From positions 4,774,001 to 4,838,000 of the forward strand of contig NZ_CP072600.1 of NCBI RefSeq assembly GCF_019891175.1: a DNA stretch of 64,000 bases. The letters run 5' to 3'. The notes beneath the pieces were generated by a model. That model ran no database searches. It saw only the letters and a list, made by a program, of their open reading frames with translations, and was not told the DNA's origin. This document shows, one piece after another, positions 1-9,640 of this stretch (the stretch's first letter is position 1; the number at the start of each line of letters is the position of its first letter). The position numbers were made by a program, and so were the translations under genes. The stretch is from Leptothermofonsia sichuanensis E412 (lineage in GTDB: Bacteria; Cyanobacteriota; Cyanobacteriia; Leptolyngbyales; Leptolyngbyaceae).

Positions 1-832
1 GAATTCGATCAGGATTTGCACCATTGGAGGGAACAACCAACAACCGTAGTCCTTGCTTGCCTTCTTTTAACTTAGGTAATATTTCCCCCAAGTGATCCGT
101 CGAGTTCATCACTTCCAGATAGGCAGTCTGTTCTGCGGGATTAGAGGAATTAGAAAAACGTAAAATGCTAATTCCACAGTTTGATTGTTGCAAAGTATGG
201 AAGCATTTTGGTGGCATATTGATCGCGGTACTGATGAGTGCCCGGTTGGTTCCGGCATGGGCTATAATCAGCAAAGTTTGATTCGCATGAAGAGGCAAGA
301 TGTCTTGCCAGAACTGTTGGGTGCGATCGTAAAGTTCCAGGACCGGGTAACGGTGTTCGGCAAGGCTCGTTAGAGTTGGTGCGTGTTTCTGAAACGAAGC
401 TGTTTCTAAGTAGTCTATCATTTGAAACTGATGAGGTTGCTCTTTCCAACAGCGATAATCCTCAGCAAACAGTTTCTGTACCACTCGATAGGGTAACCGT
501 TCCCACAAGGGTAGTGAGATTTCTTTCAACGCAGAGTGGGTAATTACTGTAGGGAGTTGATCCGTTTCAGTGGCGATCGCCGCCATCACTTCACGTGCTG
601 TTTCCTGTGCCCGCTGTAAAGGGCTGACATACACTGTGCTGATGTTCACTCCTCGCAAGTGCAACCCAGTTTGATAGGCTGAGATTCGTCCTGCTTCAGT
701 CAGAACCGAATCATCATTACTCCCCTGATGGCGCTTTTCTTCATTGTAGGTGCTTCGTCCATGCCGCATCAGAATAACGCGGGTACCTGGAGACGATGTC
801 ATTTGGTTGTCGAGATTGGTTAGGGAACGCAT
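1..832 (-). CDS. Histidine phosphatase (phosphoglycerate mutase-like), 3' end outside the window
   Basis: The reading frame is open from the ATG at 832 to the window edge, so about 277 N-terminal residues are seen and the end is missing. Near the N-terminus is the RHG signature of the histidine phosphatase superfamily (LMRHGRSTYNE, phospho-accepting His). A second-half motif, LIIAHAGTNRAL, carries the other active-site His. The first domain is about 220 residues long and the chain continues past it into TAYLEVMNSTDHLGEILPK, as in the long two-domain cyanobacterial members. Some family members act as metal-independent phosphoserine phosphatases rather than mutases, so the substrate is not assigned. 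An in-frame ATG ten codons later is an alternative start. The gene lies 87 bp downstream of the ABC exporter on the same strand and may be the last gene of the polysaccharide block. Confidence 0.85.
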   Translation of the reverse strand, partial: MRSLTNLDNQMTSSPGTRVILMRHGRSTYNEEKRHQGSNDDSVLTEAGRISAYQTGLHLRGVNISTVYVSPLQRAQETAREVMAAIATETDQLPTVITHSALKEISLPLWERLPYRVVQKLFAEDYRCWKEQPHQFQMIDYLETASFQKHAPTLTSLAEHRYPVLELYDRTQQFWQDILPLHANQTLLIIAHAGTNRALISTAINMPPKCFHTLQQSNCGISILRFSNSSNPAEQTAYLEVMNSTDHLGEILPKLKEGKQGLRLLVVPSNGANPDRI

Positions 833-919
833 GGCAAGATGGGGGATAGGAGATAATGGGTTTGAATTTTGAGTCTTGAGGGTTAAGTAATGCCCCTGTT
901 ATGTCCATGAAGTTGTACT

Positions 920-2758
920 TTATATGGCTGCTATGGGGTTTTCATCCAGGGCTGATTGGAGAGCGTAGAGGGCCGCGTACTGTCCGCTGCGGCGCATCAG
1001 TTCAGTATGGGTGCCGGACTCTAAAACCTGGCCATTTTCGATGTAGAGGATCAGGTCGGCTGTTTCAGTGGCTCGCAGGTTATGGGAAATCCAGAAGGTC
1101 GTACATCCCTGGGTCAAACGTGCCAGAGCTTCGGTAACGGCTCGTTCGTTTTCATTGTCTAAGCCAGTGGTGGGTTCATCCAGAATCACGATTGGTGCCC
1201 GACGGATAGCGGCGCGGGCGATCGCAATTCGCTGGCGCTGTCCACCGGAGAGGGTGGCACCTCGCTCACCCAAAATCGTGTCGTATCCCTGGGGCAACTC
1301 AAGAATAAAGTCGTGGGCATTAGCCAGTCGTGCAGCCTGTTCGACGGCGGCTTGATTCGCACCCAGGCGTCCGTAGGCAATATTGTCTCTGACACTGGCA
1401 GCAAAGAGGACACTATCTTGCAGCACAATGCTGATTTGCTGACGGAGTGTTCTTAGTTGATAAGCGCGCAGATCCAGGCCATCAATAGAAATACTTCCCT
1501 CCAGTGGGTCATACAACCGCAGCAACAAACTAACCAGGGTTGATTTGCCTCCCCCGGAGGGTCCAACCAGGGCAATGTGCTGACCAGGTTGGGCTGTGAA
1601 ACTCAAGTTTCGCAAAATCGGCTTGCCTGGCTCGTAGGCAAAACTGACATCCCTGAATTGGACAAGCCCCTGAAAGGGCGGTGCTGCGATCGCACCGCGA
1701 CTATCCTGGATATCAGGTACTGTATCCAGCACATCCAATATGCGCTCTCCAGATGCCGTCGCTTTGGCAATTTGGCTGGTATACTTAGCCAGTTGACGCA
1801 TGGGCTTGAAGGCAATCCGCAAGTAGTTGATGAACACCAGCAAATCTCCTGGCGTCAGGGCTTTACTCAACACCAGATAAACCCCACGCCACAACACCAG
1901 TGCTGTTGCAATCCCAACCAGCAGTTCCACTAGCCGCTCTAGCGCAGCAGCAAGACGTTGTGCCTGATTACTGGCCGTGAGACTGTGATGATTGTGTGCC
2001 GAGAAGTCACGCTCTAGCATATCGTGCAGAGAAAGCGCCTGGACAACTTTAATGGCACCGATCGCTTCGGCCGCATTGGCAGCAATCGCGCCCTCGCGCA
2101 AGCGTTGAGTCTTTACAATGTGGCGAATTTTGCGTGTTAGGCGCACTGTGAAGAACAGAAAGATGGGAAAGATTGTCACCCCAATTAGTGCCAATTCCCA
2201 ATTCATCCAGAACATCACCCCAATCATTCCAACCAGGGTCAATGAATGCGCCAGCAGGGGCATGACTGCCACCACAGTCACTTCTCGCAAGCGCTCAACA
2301 TCAGATGTGACGCGAGTAATGAGATCGCCTGTTTTAGAGCGATTGTAGAACGTGAGAGAAAGGCGTTGAAGGTGTGCGTATAACTCAGCCCGTACTTCAG
2401 TCAAAACGTTAGTGGCTGCCAGTGCCATACCAACAATGCTGAAATATGCTGCTGCCGCACGCAGGGCAGCGATCGCCACCAACCCAAGGGCAAGACCCGT
2501 TAGCAGGATAATTGGGTTGAGACTTTGCACAAATGGCAGGGAATGGGACTTGAGACTGATATCCTTAAGCAAGATATAGTCAAAAACAAACTTGAGGGGC
2601 CAGGGTTCCAACAAATGTAGAAATATCTCTGCCATCAGAGATACAAACGACATCAATAACAGCCATCTTTGCTTACGAATTTGTGGAGCAAACTGCCTCA
2701 AGATGCGCCCAATTCCAGGTAAGGATTCTCGAATGCTTTTAGAGTTCAAACGCTTCAT
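920..2758 (-). CDS. MsbA-like ABC exporter half-transporter (fused permease and ATPase)
   Basis: About 612 residues. The N-terminal half is a six-helix ABC exporter membrane domain (hydrophobic runs from RKQRWLLLMSFVSLM onward, with the intracellular-loop region LTFYNRSKTGDLITRVTSDV). The C-terminal half is a complete ATPase: Walker A GPSGGGKST, signature LSGGQRQRIAIARA, Walker B IVILDEPTTGLD and switch His in WISHN. This is the homodimeric lipid or glycoconjugate flippase architecture. Sitting at the end of a run of glycosyltransferases, it most likely exports the lipid-linked or free glycan they build; that role is inferred from context. The ATG at 2758 was chosen. A TTG 28 codons upstream (2842) keeps the frame open, but neither start has a clear ribosome-binding site. 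Confidence 0.88.
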   Translation of the reverse strand: MKRLNSKSIRESLPGIGRILRQFAPQIRKQRWLLLMSFVSLMAEIFLHLLEPWPLKFVFDYILLKDISLKSHSLPFVQSLNPIILLTGLALGLVAIAALRAAAAYFSIVGMALAATNVLTEVRAELYAHLQRLSLTFYNRSKTGDLITRVTSDVERLREVTVVAVMPLLAHSLTLVGMIGVMFWMNWELALIGVTIFPIFLFFTVRLTRKIRHIVKTQRLREGAIAANAAEAIGAIKVVQALSLHDMLERDFSAHNHHSLTASNQAQRLAAALERLVELLVGIATALVLWRGVYLVLSKALTPGDLLVFINYLRIAFKPMRQLAKYTSQIAKATASGERILDVLDTVPDIQDSRGAIAAPPFQGLVQFRDVSFAYEPGKPILRNLSFTAQPGQHIALVGPSGGGKSTLVSLLLRLYDPLEGSISIDGLDLRAYQLRTLRQQISIVLQDSVLFAASVRDNIAYGRLGANQAAVEQAARLANAHDFILELPQGYDTILGERGATLSGGQRQRIAIARAAIRRAPIVILDEPTTGLDNENERAVTEALARLTQGCTTFWISHNLRATETADLILYIENGQVLESGTHTELMRRSGQYAALYALQSALDENPIAAI

Positions 2759-2907
2759 GGCAGTCTTTGTAAGTGATCTATTGTGAGTAGCGTTGCTGAT
2801 TTCAGAGATGAATTTAGAATTGGATAAATTGCAGGTCTTCAATTCATTCTGCTATTCAGCAACGCCTTGTGAGTTATGTGAGACAGGTATGCGATCAACC
2901 ACAACAC

Positions 2908-3975
2908 TCAACATTGAACGCTCAATACTTTTTCTGGAGCAGATTGTGATGGTTCGAAATCCAGGACTCGATGGGGAATTGGACTACCTGTCTGGTATCT
3001 GGCATAGTGGTTGCTAATCCAGCGATTGAGCGATCGCTCAAATGGGATAGCCCACTGCTCTAACTTCGGGCTGCTTAGTCCAAGGGTGAGGCGCCGCAGC
3101 AGGGGTTTTAAGAATGCCTTGTGCCGGCGGTGCCCTAAACGTTCATAGCGTTTTTTGAAGTACCGATCTTTCTTAGGAAGATTCCACTTTTGCGAAAAAT
3201 GTTCCAGACTGGCAAGTTCCCAGGCATCACTCCAGCGCAATAAAAAGAAAGATAGATCTGCCAGATTAAACGCCAGTTCTGGAACATAAGTCACCACAGA
3301 AGTCGGCTCACAAAAAACAGTGCCCCCCGCATTTGTGACAGTCATGCAGAAATCGATGTGTTCACGAGTGCTGAGTAGTCCTTCATCTAGCAACCCAAGC
3401 TGATGAAAGATTTCAGTCCGCACTAACATGCAATGAAACTCGGCAAACTCACACTGTTGTCGTTGTAACTGGTCACGCACATCTGCCACTGGTCGGTTCA
3501 CAAAGTAATGCTTTTCGTGAACTTTGCGCTTGATACCTTTTTCAGTTTCTTCTTCCAGAATTCGAGCTTCGCCCCCTGCCAGATGAATTGTTTGATGCAG
3601 ATCCTTACCAATGCAGGTTAGCGGACAGACGATCGCAGCTCCGGTTTCTTCTGCACATTGCAGCAAACGGTCCAGCCAACCTGGACTAACCACTACATCA
3701 TTGTCAATAAACAGTAAATACTCTGTGCTCACATGGGGAATTGCCAGATTTCGCGCTTGGTTGGGTGCCAGATAGTGGTCTGTACGAATCAGTTTGAACC
3801 CTCTAGTCTGTGCTTGAGCTTCCAGATAACGCTGTTCTTGAGCAGGTGAGCCGCCATCCACATAGATGAGCGAGAAGGGGGGTGTCGTGTGTTCATAAAT
3901 GCTTTCCAGGTTTTGTCGCGTAAAACTAAACCGTTCGCGCGGGGAAACAATGATTGTTACATTGGGACGAGACAT
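2908..3975 (-). CDS. Family 2 glycosyltransferase
   Basis: 355 residues of GT-A fold. The N-terminus reads NVTIIVSPRERFSFTRQNLE, followed by a donor-binding Asp (LIYVDGGSPAQ) and the DXD-type motif in EYLLFIDNDVVVSPGW, which coordinates the metal and nucleotide-sugar. A later conserved LDEGLLSTREHIDFC segment matches the acceptor-side region of GT2 enzymes. The start at 3975 is set by a strong GGAGG Shine-Dalgarno eight bases upstream; the frame stays open 17 codons further but without such a site. The substrate cannot be deduced. It belongs to the minus-strand block with UDP-glucose dehydrogenase and three other glycosyltransferases, with gaps of about 130 and 150 bp to its neighbours. Confidence 0.9.
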   Translation of the reverse strand: MSRPNVTIIVSPRERFSFTRQNLESIYEHTTPPFSLIYVDGGSPAQEQRYLEAQAQTRGFKLIRTDHYLAPNQARNLAIPHVSTEYLLFIDNDVVVSPGWLDRLLQCAEETGAAIVCPLTCIGKDLHQTIHLAGGEARILEEETEKGIKRKVHEKHYFVNRPVADVRDQLQRQQCEFAEFHCMLVRTEIFHQLGLLDEGLLSTREHIDFCMTVTNAGGTVFCEPTSVVTYVPELAFNLADLSFFLLRWSDAWELASLEHFSQKWNLPKKDRYFKKRYERLGHRRHKAFLKPLLRRLTLGLSSPKLEQWAIPFERSLNRWISNHYARYQTGSPIPHRVLDFEPSQSAPEKVLSVQC

Positions 3976-4106
3976 CGTGAAACCTCCGTCTGAAATATTA
4001 GACTTCATCGCTAGTAATTGAGGCATTCTGCAAATGGGGTAATCATTTGGGTAGGGTTACCATGAAGCACTATTAGAATGCATTTGTTGCATTTCCGAAG
4101 CGTCTA

Positions 4107-5336
4107 TTACACAACACTCATTCCATTGAATTGGGGTATTTGTTCAGGTTGTAATACCCGCTGATAGGTTTGAAGCCAGTTCGCTTGTTCAATATTGGGG
4201 GATAGCTGTTGTAGTACTTTTTGTCGAGCACCTGCTCCTAATCGCTGCCGTAGTTCGGGCTGAACAGCTAACTGACGAATGGCAGCCGCTAACTGTTGAC
4301 TATCCCCTGGCTCTACTACTAATCCAGCGGTACCATCTGCCAAAATTTCACCGATCGCATCCACATTGGTACCAACGATTGCACAGCCTGCCAGCATAGC
4401 CTCCAGTAACGCATTGGGACACCCATCATGGAGCGATGGAATCGCATAAATATCCAGATGTGGCAGATATGCCAGTGCCTCTTCTCGACTGACAATACCT
4501 GTAATTCGCAACCGCCCCGATGTTTCAGACCCGTCAACCAGCTTACTTTGCTGGATTTCTTGTTCCCAATAACTTTTCTCCTTTTCAACAAAATCACCAA
4601 TTAATAACAGGGTTAGTTCGATTTCAGTGCTCAATTCAGCACAGGCATCCAGCAGAAATTCAATTCCTTTTTTATCCCGAAATCTTCCACTAGAACCAAT
4701 CACAATTCCCGATAATTGACTCACCAGAGCAGGTGGCGTCAGGTGATCAAACTCAATCGGAGCAATTGAGTTCAAGAAGACAGAGGATTTAAGTAACACG
4801 CTGGGTGAGATCGCAGCCCCTCGTCGAAGTAAATCCTGACTGACAAAGGTTGTCCAGTCAGAATTATCCAGTGTCCAAGCAGTTTGAGCATGAAACTTAG
4901 GGCTAAAGATATTTTTGTGCAGGTCACTGCCTCGAATGCTGTTGATCACTGGGAGTCCATGTTCCTTTGACAGCAGCGTCGTCACATAACCAGTTTCGTT
5001 TAAGAAAAAGGCATGGAACAAGTCAAATCGATACTGCTGATGCAACCGTTTTAAGTAAAAGTAAACATCTCCAAAAAAGTCCTGAATTTCTGGCTCAGGT
5101 TGACGCACAGCCGACCTGATCCGGTGAACGAACACATCCCCCTGCTGGGTAGTTTTACAACGTGCCCGTCTACAACTCCCATCAGAAGCAAAGCGCTGCT
5201 TTGAGCGGAAAACCGCTACATGCACTTCATAGCCACTTTTAATCAACATCTGAGCAATGCGATGTACGGATTCTCCCACACCACCAACATCGGGTGGAAA
5301 TTCGATCGTAGTAATGCAAACTTTCGGCTTTGTCAT
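4107..5336 (-). CDS. Family 4 (group 1) glycosyltransferase
   Basis: 409 residues of GT-B fold. The N-terminal acceptor domain opens with KVCITTIEFPPDVGGVGESV, a typical glycine-rich GT4 loop. The C-terminal donor domain has GSSGRFRDKKGIEFLLDAC, the HDGCPNALLEAMLAG stretch containing the E-X7-E-type catalytic and donor-binding region, and GLVVEPGDSQQLAAAI. It should be a retaining transferase using a nucleotide-sugar. A GAGG ribosome-binding site lies eight bases before the ATG. A cysteine- and arginine-rich patch (GSCRRARCKTTQ, near residue 55) is unusual for the family. It is the third glycosyltransferase counted from the ugd end of the block. Confidence 0.9.
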   Translation of the reverse strand: MTKPKVCITTIEFPPDVGGVGESVHRIAQMLIKSGYEVHVAVFRSKQRFASDGSCRRARCKTTQQGDVFVHRIRSAVRQPEPEIQDFFGDVYFYLKRLHQQYRFDLFHAFFLNETGYVTTLLSKEHGLPVINSIRGSDLHKNIFSPKFHAQTAWTLDNSDWTTFVSQDLLRRGAAISPSVLLKSSVFLNSIAPIEFDHLTPPALVSQLSGIVIGSSGRFRDKKGIEFLLDACAELSTEIELTLLLIGDFVEKEKSYWEQEIQQSKLVDGSETSGRLRITGIVSREEALAYLPHLDIYAIPSLHDGCPNALLEAMLAGCAIVGTNVDAIGEILADGTAGLVVEPGDSQQLAAAIRQLAVQPELRQRLGAGARQKVLQQLSPNIEQANWLQTYQRVLQPEQIPQFNGMSVV

Positions 5337-5406
5337 TGGGTTTACCTCAGATAAGAGTCTGAATGTTTTAATGATTTGCAGTCGTCAGGTTTTTCTGGAA
5401 TCTGGT

Positions 5407-6570
5407 TTAGGCAACCTGTTTAGCTGCAATCAAATCGTTGATCAGGCGGGCTGTATTTGCCACCCCGTTAAAATCAAACCGGATAGAGGCGGGTTGCTTC
5501 TGCAAACAAGTAATGATTTTTTGAGCAAAGCGATCGGGATTTAAATCTTCTGGGCTAATCCTATCGACTACGCCTAATTGCTCCAGTTTGGCAGCCCGAA
5601 TTGTTTGCTCCTGATCATCATTACCTGTGAAGGGCAGAATCATTGCTCTCACCCCTGTTGTCAGCACATTCATGGTCGTGTTATAGCCCGACATACTGAT
5701 GGATAAATCGGCTTGTTGCATGTAAGCCAGCAGGTTAGGGGTAAAGCGATCAATGCGGAGATTGGAATTTCCCTGTGCCATTGCCTGCAACTCAGCAAAT
5801 TTAGCCTCTGGCATGAAAGGACCTGTGAATACTTGCACCAGGTGTGGTAGCTGGTTGGCCAGAATGGGAGCCGTTTGCACCACACATTCCAGCAGTTCGT
5901 GCCCAAATCTACCGCCGCCAACGCTAACTAAAATCAGAGGGCGATCGCAAATAGGAGGCGTATCCGTTTCTGGTTGTGGTTGCACCACATAGCCCGTGTA
6001 ATGAACAGGGCAGCGTAAATCACGCACTCGTGAAAAGGTTTCTTCCAGTGGTTGAAATTGGGGATCTCCATGTACCAGTAGCAGGTCAAAATACTGGTTC
6101 ATGAGTTTGCAGACTTTCTGTTCGTATTTAGCCTGATCACGTTTAGTGACGACAATATCACGCAGGCTACAAACAATTTTGGCACACGCTTTAAGCGATC
6201 GCACCTGCTCTATCAAGGGAATCAGTTCAAACGAAAACTTACCACGTCCAAAGGGAAAGAGTTCAATCATCAACACATCAGGTTGAATCCGTTTGCACAC
6301 TTGCAGCAACTGCATTTTGCGAATTTCCTGCACTTCAGCCAGGGTTAGTGACGCATCAACAGGTTGTAAGGTTTGAAACTCCGAGTCAGTTTTAATCGCT
6401 GGAAGATTAATAACTTCAACCTCTAGGGGAACTGCAAACCCTTCAATCACTTCACCACCATTGATGAAGCATACTTGGAAGTCATTTACTAACCCCCGCA
6501 CAATTTCCATGCTGCGAACCAGATGCCCCATTCCCAAAATATGTTGACAGTAAAACACGAGTCGTTTCAT
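5407..6570 (-). CDS. MurG-like GT-B glycosyltransferase
   Basis: 387 residues. The N-terminus RLVFYCQHILGMGHLVRSME has the glycine and His pattern of GT28/MurG-like acceptor domains. The donor domain contains ILVSVGGGRFGHELLECV and the conserved SISMSGYNTTMNVLTTG motif that contacts the UDP-sugar in MurG-type enzymes. GAGGG precedes the ATG by nine bases. The next gene upstream (6656-7951) has the same architecture (VTPGGGEDG, VAMGGYNTTCEIL), so the two look like anciently duplicated neighbours. Membership of the polysaccharide block is inferred from strand and spacing (85 bp upstream gap, 70 bp downstream gap). The acceptor is unknown. Confidence 0.85.
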   Translation of the reverse strand: MKRLVFYCQHILGMGHLVRSMEIVRGLVNDFQVCFINGGEVIEGFAVPLEVEVINLPAIKTDSEFQTLQPVDASLTLAEVQEIRKMQLLQVCKRIQPDVLMIELFPFGRGKFSFELIPLIEQVRSLKACAKIVCSLRDIVVTKRDQAKYEQKVCKLMNQYFDLLLVHGDPQFQPLEETFSRVRDLRCPVHYTGYVVQPQPETDTPPICDRPLILVSVGGGRFGHELLECVVQTAPILANQLPHLVQVFTGPFMPEAKFAELQAMAQGNSNLRIDRFTPNLLAYMQQADLSISMSGYNTTMNVLTTGVRAMILPFTGNDDQEQTIRAAKLEQLGVVDRISPEDLNPDRFAQKIITCLQKQPASIRFDFNGVANTARLINDLIAAKQVA

Positions 6571-6655
6571 AGCAAATTCCCTCTCAACTAAAATCTCTGC
6601 CTGTTTGGGTGGAATACAATTTGGCTGAAATACAAAAAGAATTGGCTAAACCCAC

Positions 6656-7951
6656 TCAGAATGTTGGAGATTTGGTGGAAACTGACAGCCAACCCTTGAG
6701 CCAGGAATTGCTATTGCCCAATTTCGGCACAGGTTGGAGCGGTAACAATGGACTTTTAGCCATCGAATGCCCCTTTTGAGCCAGCATTGTGCGAATATAC
6801 TGAGCAATCCTTGGCAGAGCGCATAGATCAATCTCAGCCGATGAGCCAGTTGGCTTCAGAGCATTCAACTGTTGCACCAGAGATCGCATCAAGCCCTGTG
6901 GTGTCAGTTGATCGGGATGGATGGCAACCAGTACCCCCAGTTTGGCTAGCCGCTCAGCCCGTAACCATTGCTCTTGGGAAGGCTTCACCCGAGGCACGAT
7001 CACAGCCCGCTTGCCTGCTGATAGAATTTCGCAGGTTGTATTATAGCCACCCATAGCAACCACCCCATCAGCCGCCACCATATAACTCATTAGATCATCA
7101 GTAAACTCACTGATTTGCACATGGGGAAAGGACGATGCTGTTTCAACCAGGGCAGCCTGTTGCTCCAGGGGCATTTCAGGACCGCAAATAATCAGACTAC
7201 GGAGTTTAAGCCCAGAAGGTTGGTGAGATAAACTGGATAGATAAGTGTGAATCAAGTGGTAGCCATCTTCACCGCCTCCCGGCGTGACTAGCACAAGCTT
7301 TTCCCCAGGTTGAAGGCTTAATGCTTGCCGAACCTGGGTTGGATGCCTGTTACCAGGTTCTTTGCGAATGTAGCCGCAGAACTGTACTTTGTTTACGATC
7401 GCAGGCGGAATTTGATATTCCTGACATATATCAAATACATCCGCACTACCAACAACGAGAACGCGATCGTAAAAGATCTGAATTGCTTCATAGTAACCAT
7501 GTTTTTGCCAATCCTGAATTGTTGCATCAGGGTGGTCCAAAATGTCTCGCAGCAACAGCACTATTTGAGTATCTGGCAGTTCCGCCCTCAGATATTCCAT
7601 TGAAGCCTGCAACTCATTTTGCATGCCATAGGGCTTTTTATCTACTAGAAACACATCTGGTTTAAAGCTGGCAATTGCAGATAAAATCAGTTGCGATCGC
7701 AACTGTACAGTTTCCTGTGTTTCTGTGCCTAAATACTTGGCAGATAGTTCACCGGAAGTACCCCGATTTAAGCAGGGTAGCTTGATGTAATCCAATCCTT
7801 GTGGCAACCGAAAGCTATGTAACATCGGTGATCCAGACACCATCAAGATTGACAGTTCAGGGATTGAACGCAGCAAATAGGTGCAAATTGCCAACATTCT
7901 GCGAATATTGCCGAGACCAAAGCCATCATGGGAGTAAACCATCAGTCTCAT
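6656..7951 (-). CDS. MurG-like GT-B glycosyltransferase, paralogue of its downstream neighbour
   Basis: 431 residues from the ATG at 7951, chosen because an AAGGA site lies about ten bases upstream and the protein then begins MRLMVYSHDGFGLGNIRR, the usual acceptor-domain start. Fifteen further upstream codons are open but look non-coding. The donor domain has LVLVTPGGGEDGYHLI and GVVAMGGYNTTCEIL, both matching the adjacent 387-residue glycosyltransferase. The C-terminal 40 residues (KSPLLPLQPVPKLGNSN onward) are low-complexity and not family-like. It lies 252 bp downstream of UDP-glucose dehydrogenase, so UDP-glucuronate is a plausible donor, but this is inference. Confidence 0.82.
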   Translation of the reverse strand: MRLMVYSHDGFGLGNIRRMLAICTYLLRSIPELSILMVSGSPMLHSFRLPQGLDYIKLPCLNRGTSGELSAKYLGTETQETVQLRSQLILSAIASFKPDVFLVDKKPYGMQNELQASMEYLRAELPDTQIVLLLRDILDHPDATIQDWQKHGYYEAIQIFYDRVLVVGSADVFDICQEYQIPPAIVNKVQFCGYIRKEPGNRHPTQVRQALSLQPGEKLVLVTPGGGEDGYHLIHTYLSSLSHQPSGLKLRSLIICGPEMPLEQQAALVETASSFPHVQISEFTDDLMSYMVAADGVVAMGGYNTTCEILSAGKRAVIVPRVKPSQEQWLRAERLAKLGVLVAIHPDQLTPQGLMRSLVQQLNALKPTGSSAEIDLCALPRIAQYIRTMLAQKGHSMAKSPLLPLQPVPKLGNSNSWLKGWLSVSTKSPTF

Positions 7952-8203
7952 AGTGCAATGGTCCTTCATAGTAAGGTAAGGAAACAACCCTATCAATTTT
8001 GGGTTAGCGTAGGTTCTGGAGATGCACCAGAAATGCTACTGAGAAGAGCTGTAGTAACACTAATTACTGGAATGCCTGTACAAAGGCTTCCTCATGATTC
8101 CATGAGTTGACTATTCATCCTGTTGACAGGTACATAGCAGAATAGTGTCATTTAGATTGGATCAGCCAATGCTGAATAATGTTTTGCATCTCGCTACCAG
8201 TCA

Positions 8204-9640
8204 TCAGGTACTGGCCAAAACAGGTTGTGCAGATCCCACTGAAGCAGTTTGATTGGTTAACATCAAACAGCGCGTCAGTAACGCATTTGTGCTTAGAGAA
8301 CGACCAATACCGATATAGTGAAAACCTGCCTCTTCCAAAAGGATTGGATCCAGGAAGTTTCGACCGTCGATCAGAATAGCAGTCTCCATCTGACTGGCGA
8401 GATAACGATAGTTTAAGTTACGGAATTGCTGCCATTCAGTAACCAGTACCAGAGCATCACAGTTGTCTGCCAACTGTTCAGGATTTTCAACAAATGTCAC
8501 GGCTTCCAGTGCCGCATACCCATGGGCATGAAAAATAAGTGGGTCATGCGCTCTGACTTTTGCCCCCAAACGGTTCAACGCTTCAACCAGGTCAAGCGAA
8601 GGGGCATCTCTCAAGTCATCGGTGTTGGGTTTGAAGGTCAAGCCTAATAATCCAATTGTCTTGCCCTTGAGAACTTTCAACACCTGCTGAAGCTTTTCAA
8701 TGACGATCAATCGCTGTTGCTGATTGGTTGCCACTGCGGATTTCAGCAATTGTGCCTCATAACCATAATCATTTGCTGTATGAATCAAAGCAGACACATC
8801 TTTGGGGAAGCAAGAACCGCCCCAGCCAATGCCCGCTTTCAGAAACTTGTCACCAATTCGGGAATCTAATCCAATCCCTCTGGCCACCTGAGTAACGTCA
8901 GCACCAACCCGATCGCAAATATTGGCAACCTCATTGATGAAACTGATTTTGGTTGCTAAAAAAGCATTTGCAGCATACTTAATCATTTCCGCTGAAGTCA
9001 GATCCGTAATCACCACTGGCACAGGAGGCAGGGAAGTGTCCTCAGCAAATTTTCGTTCCACAATCGGAGCATAGAGTTGCTGCATTAAAGTAATGGCATG
9101 CTCACTGTGGCTACCCAGCACTATGCGATCTGGGTTGAACGTGTCATACACGGCTGAACCTTCCCGCAGAAATTCGGGATTGCTTACCACATCAAATCCA
9201 GTAATGTCTCGTCCATGTTGCGCTACTCCATCCATTACAAGCCGTCGCACCCAATCACCAGAGCCAATCGGCACAGTAGACTTATTGACGATCACTTTAT
9301 AACCACCATTCAAATGGGCACCAATGCCCCGCGCTACGGCTTCCACATAGGAAGTATTACTGTCGCCAGTCGGTAACGCTGGCGTGCCAACTGCGATAAA
9401 CAAAATTTTGCCATGCATTACCCCCGCACCCAAATCAGTCGTGAATTCCAAATTCCCGGCCTGCATAGCAGATTGCATGATTTCTTCCAGCCCTGGCTCA
9501 AAAATTGGCGATCGCCCGGACTGCATCAATGCCACTTTCTCAGCATTGTTATCTACACAAATAACCTGGTGACCAATTTTTGCCAGACAGGACCCTGTCA
9601 CCAACCCAACATATCCTGTCCCAATGACTGTCACTTGCAT
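8204..9640 (-). CDS. ugd: UDP-glucose 6-dehydrogenase
   Basis: 478 residues. It oxidises UDP-glucose twice with NAD+ to UDP-glucuronate, a precursor of acidic polysaccharides. The N-terminal Rossmann motif is VTVIGTGYVGLVTGSCLA. The catalytic cysteine is in GGSCFPKD at about residue 277. The Lys-containing EMIKYAANAFLATKISF segment and the C-terminal GLLGLTFKPNTDDLRDAPS segment complete the family pattern, and length is normal. A GGAAGG site lies six bases before the ATG. As the first gene of the minus-strand glycosyltransferase/ABC block, it implies a uronic-acid-containing product. A palindromic element at 9862-9888 lies about 220 bp upstream and recurs in the signalling cluster. Confidence 0.96.
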   Translation of the reverse strand: MQVTVIGTGYVGLVTGSCLAKIGHQVICVDNNAEKVALMQSGRSPIFEPGLEEIMQSAMQAGNLEFTTDLGAGVMHGKILFIAVGTPALPTGDSNTSYVEAVARGIGAHLNGGYKVIVNKSTVPIGSGDWVRRLVMDGVAQHGRDITGFDVVSNPEFLREGSAVYDTFNPDRIVLGSHSEHAITLMQQLYAPIVERKFAEDTSLPPVPVVITDLTSAEMIKYAANAFLATKISFINEVANICDRVGADVTQVARGIGLDSRIGDKFLKAGIGWGGSCFPKDVSALIHTANDYGYEAQLLKSAVATNQQQRLIVIEKLQQVLKVLKGKTIGLLGLTFKPNTDDLRDAPSLDLVEALNRLGAKVRAHDPLIFHAHGYAALEAVTFVENPEQLADNCDALVLVTEWQQFRNLNYRYLASQMETAILIDGRNFLDPILLEEAGFHYIGIGRSLSTNALLTRCLMLTNQTASVGSAQPVLAST

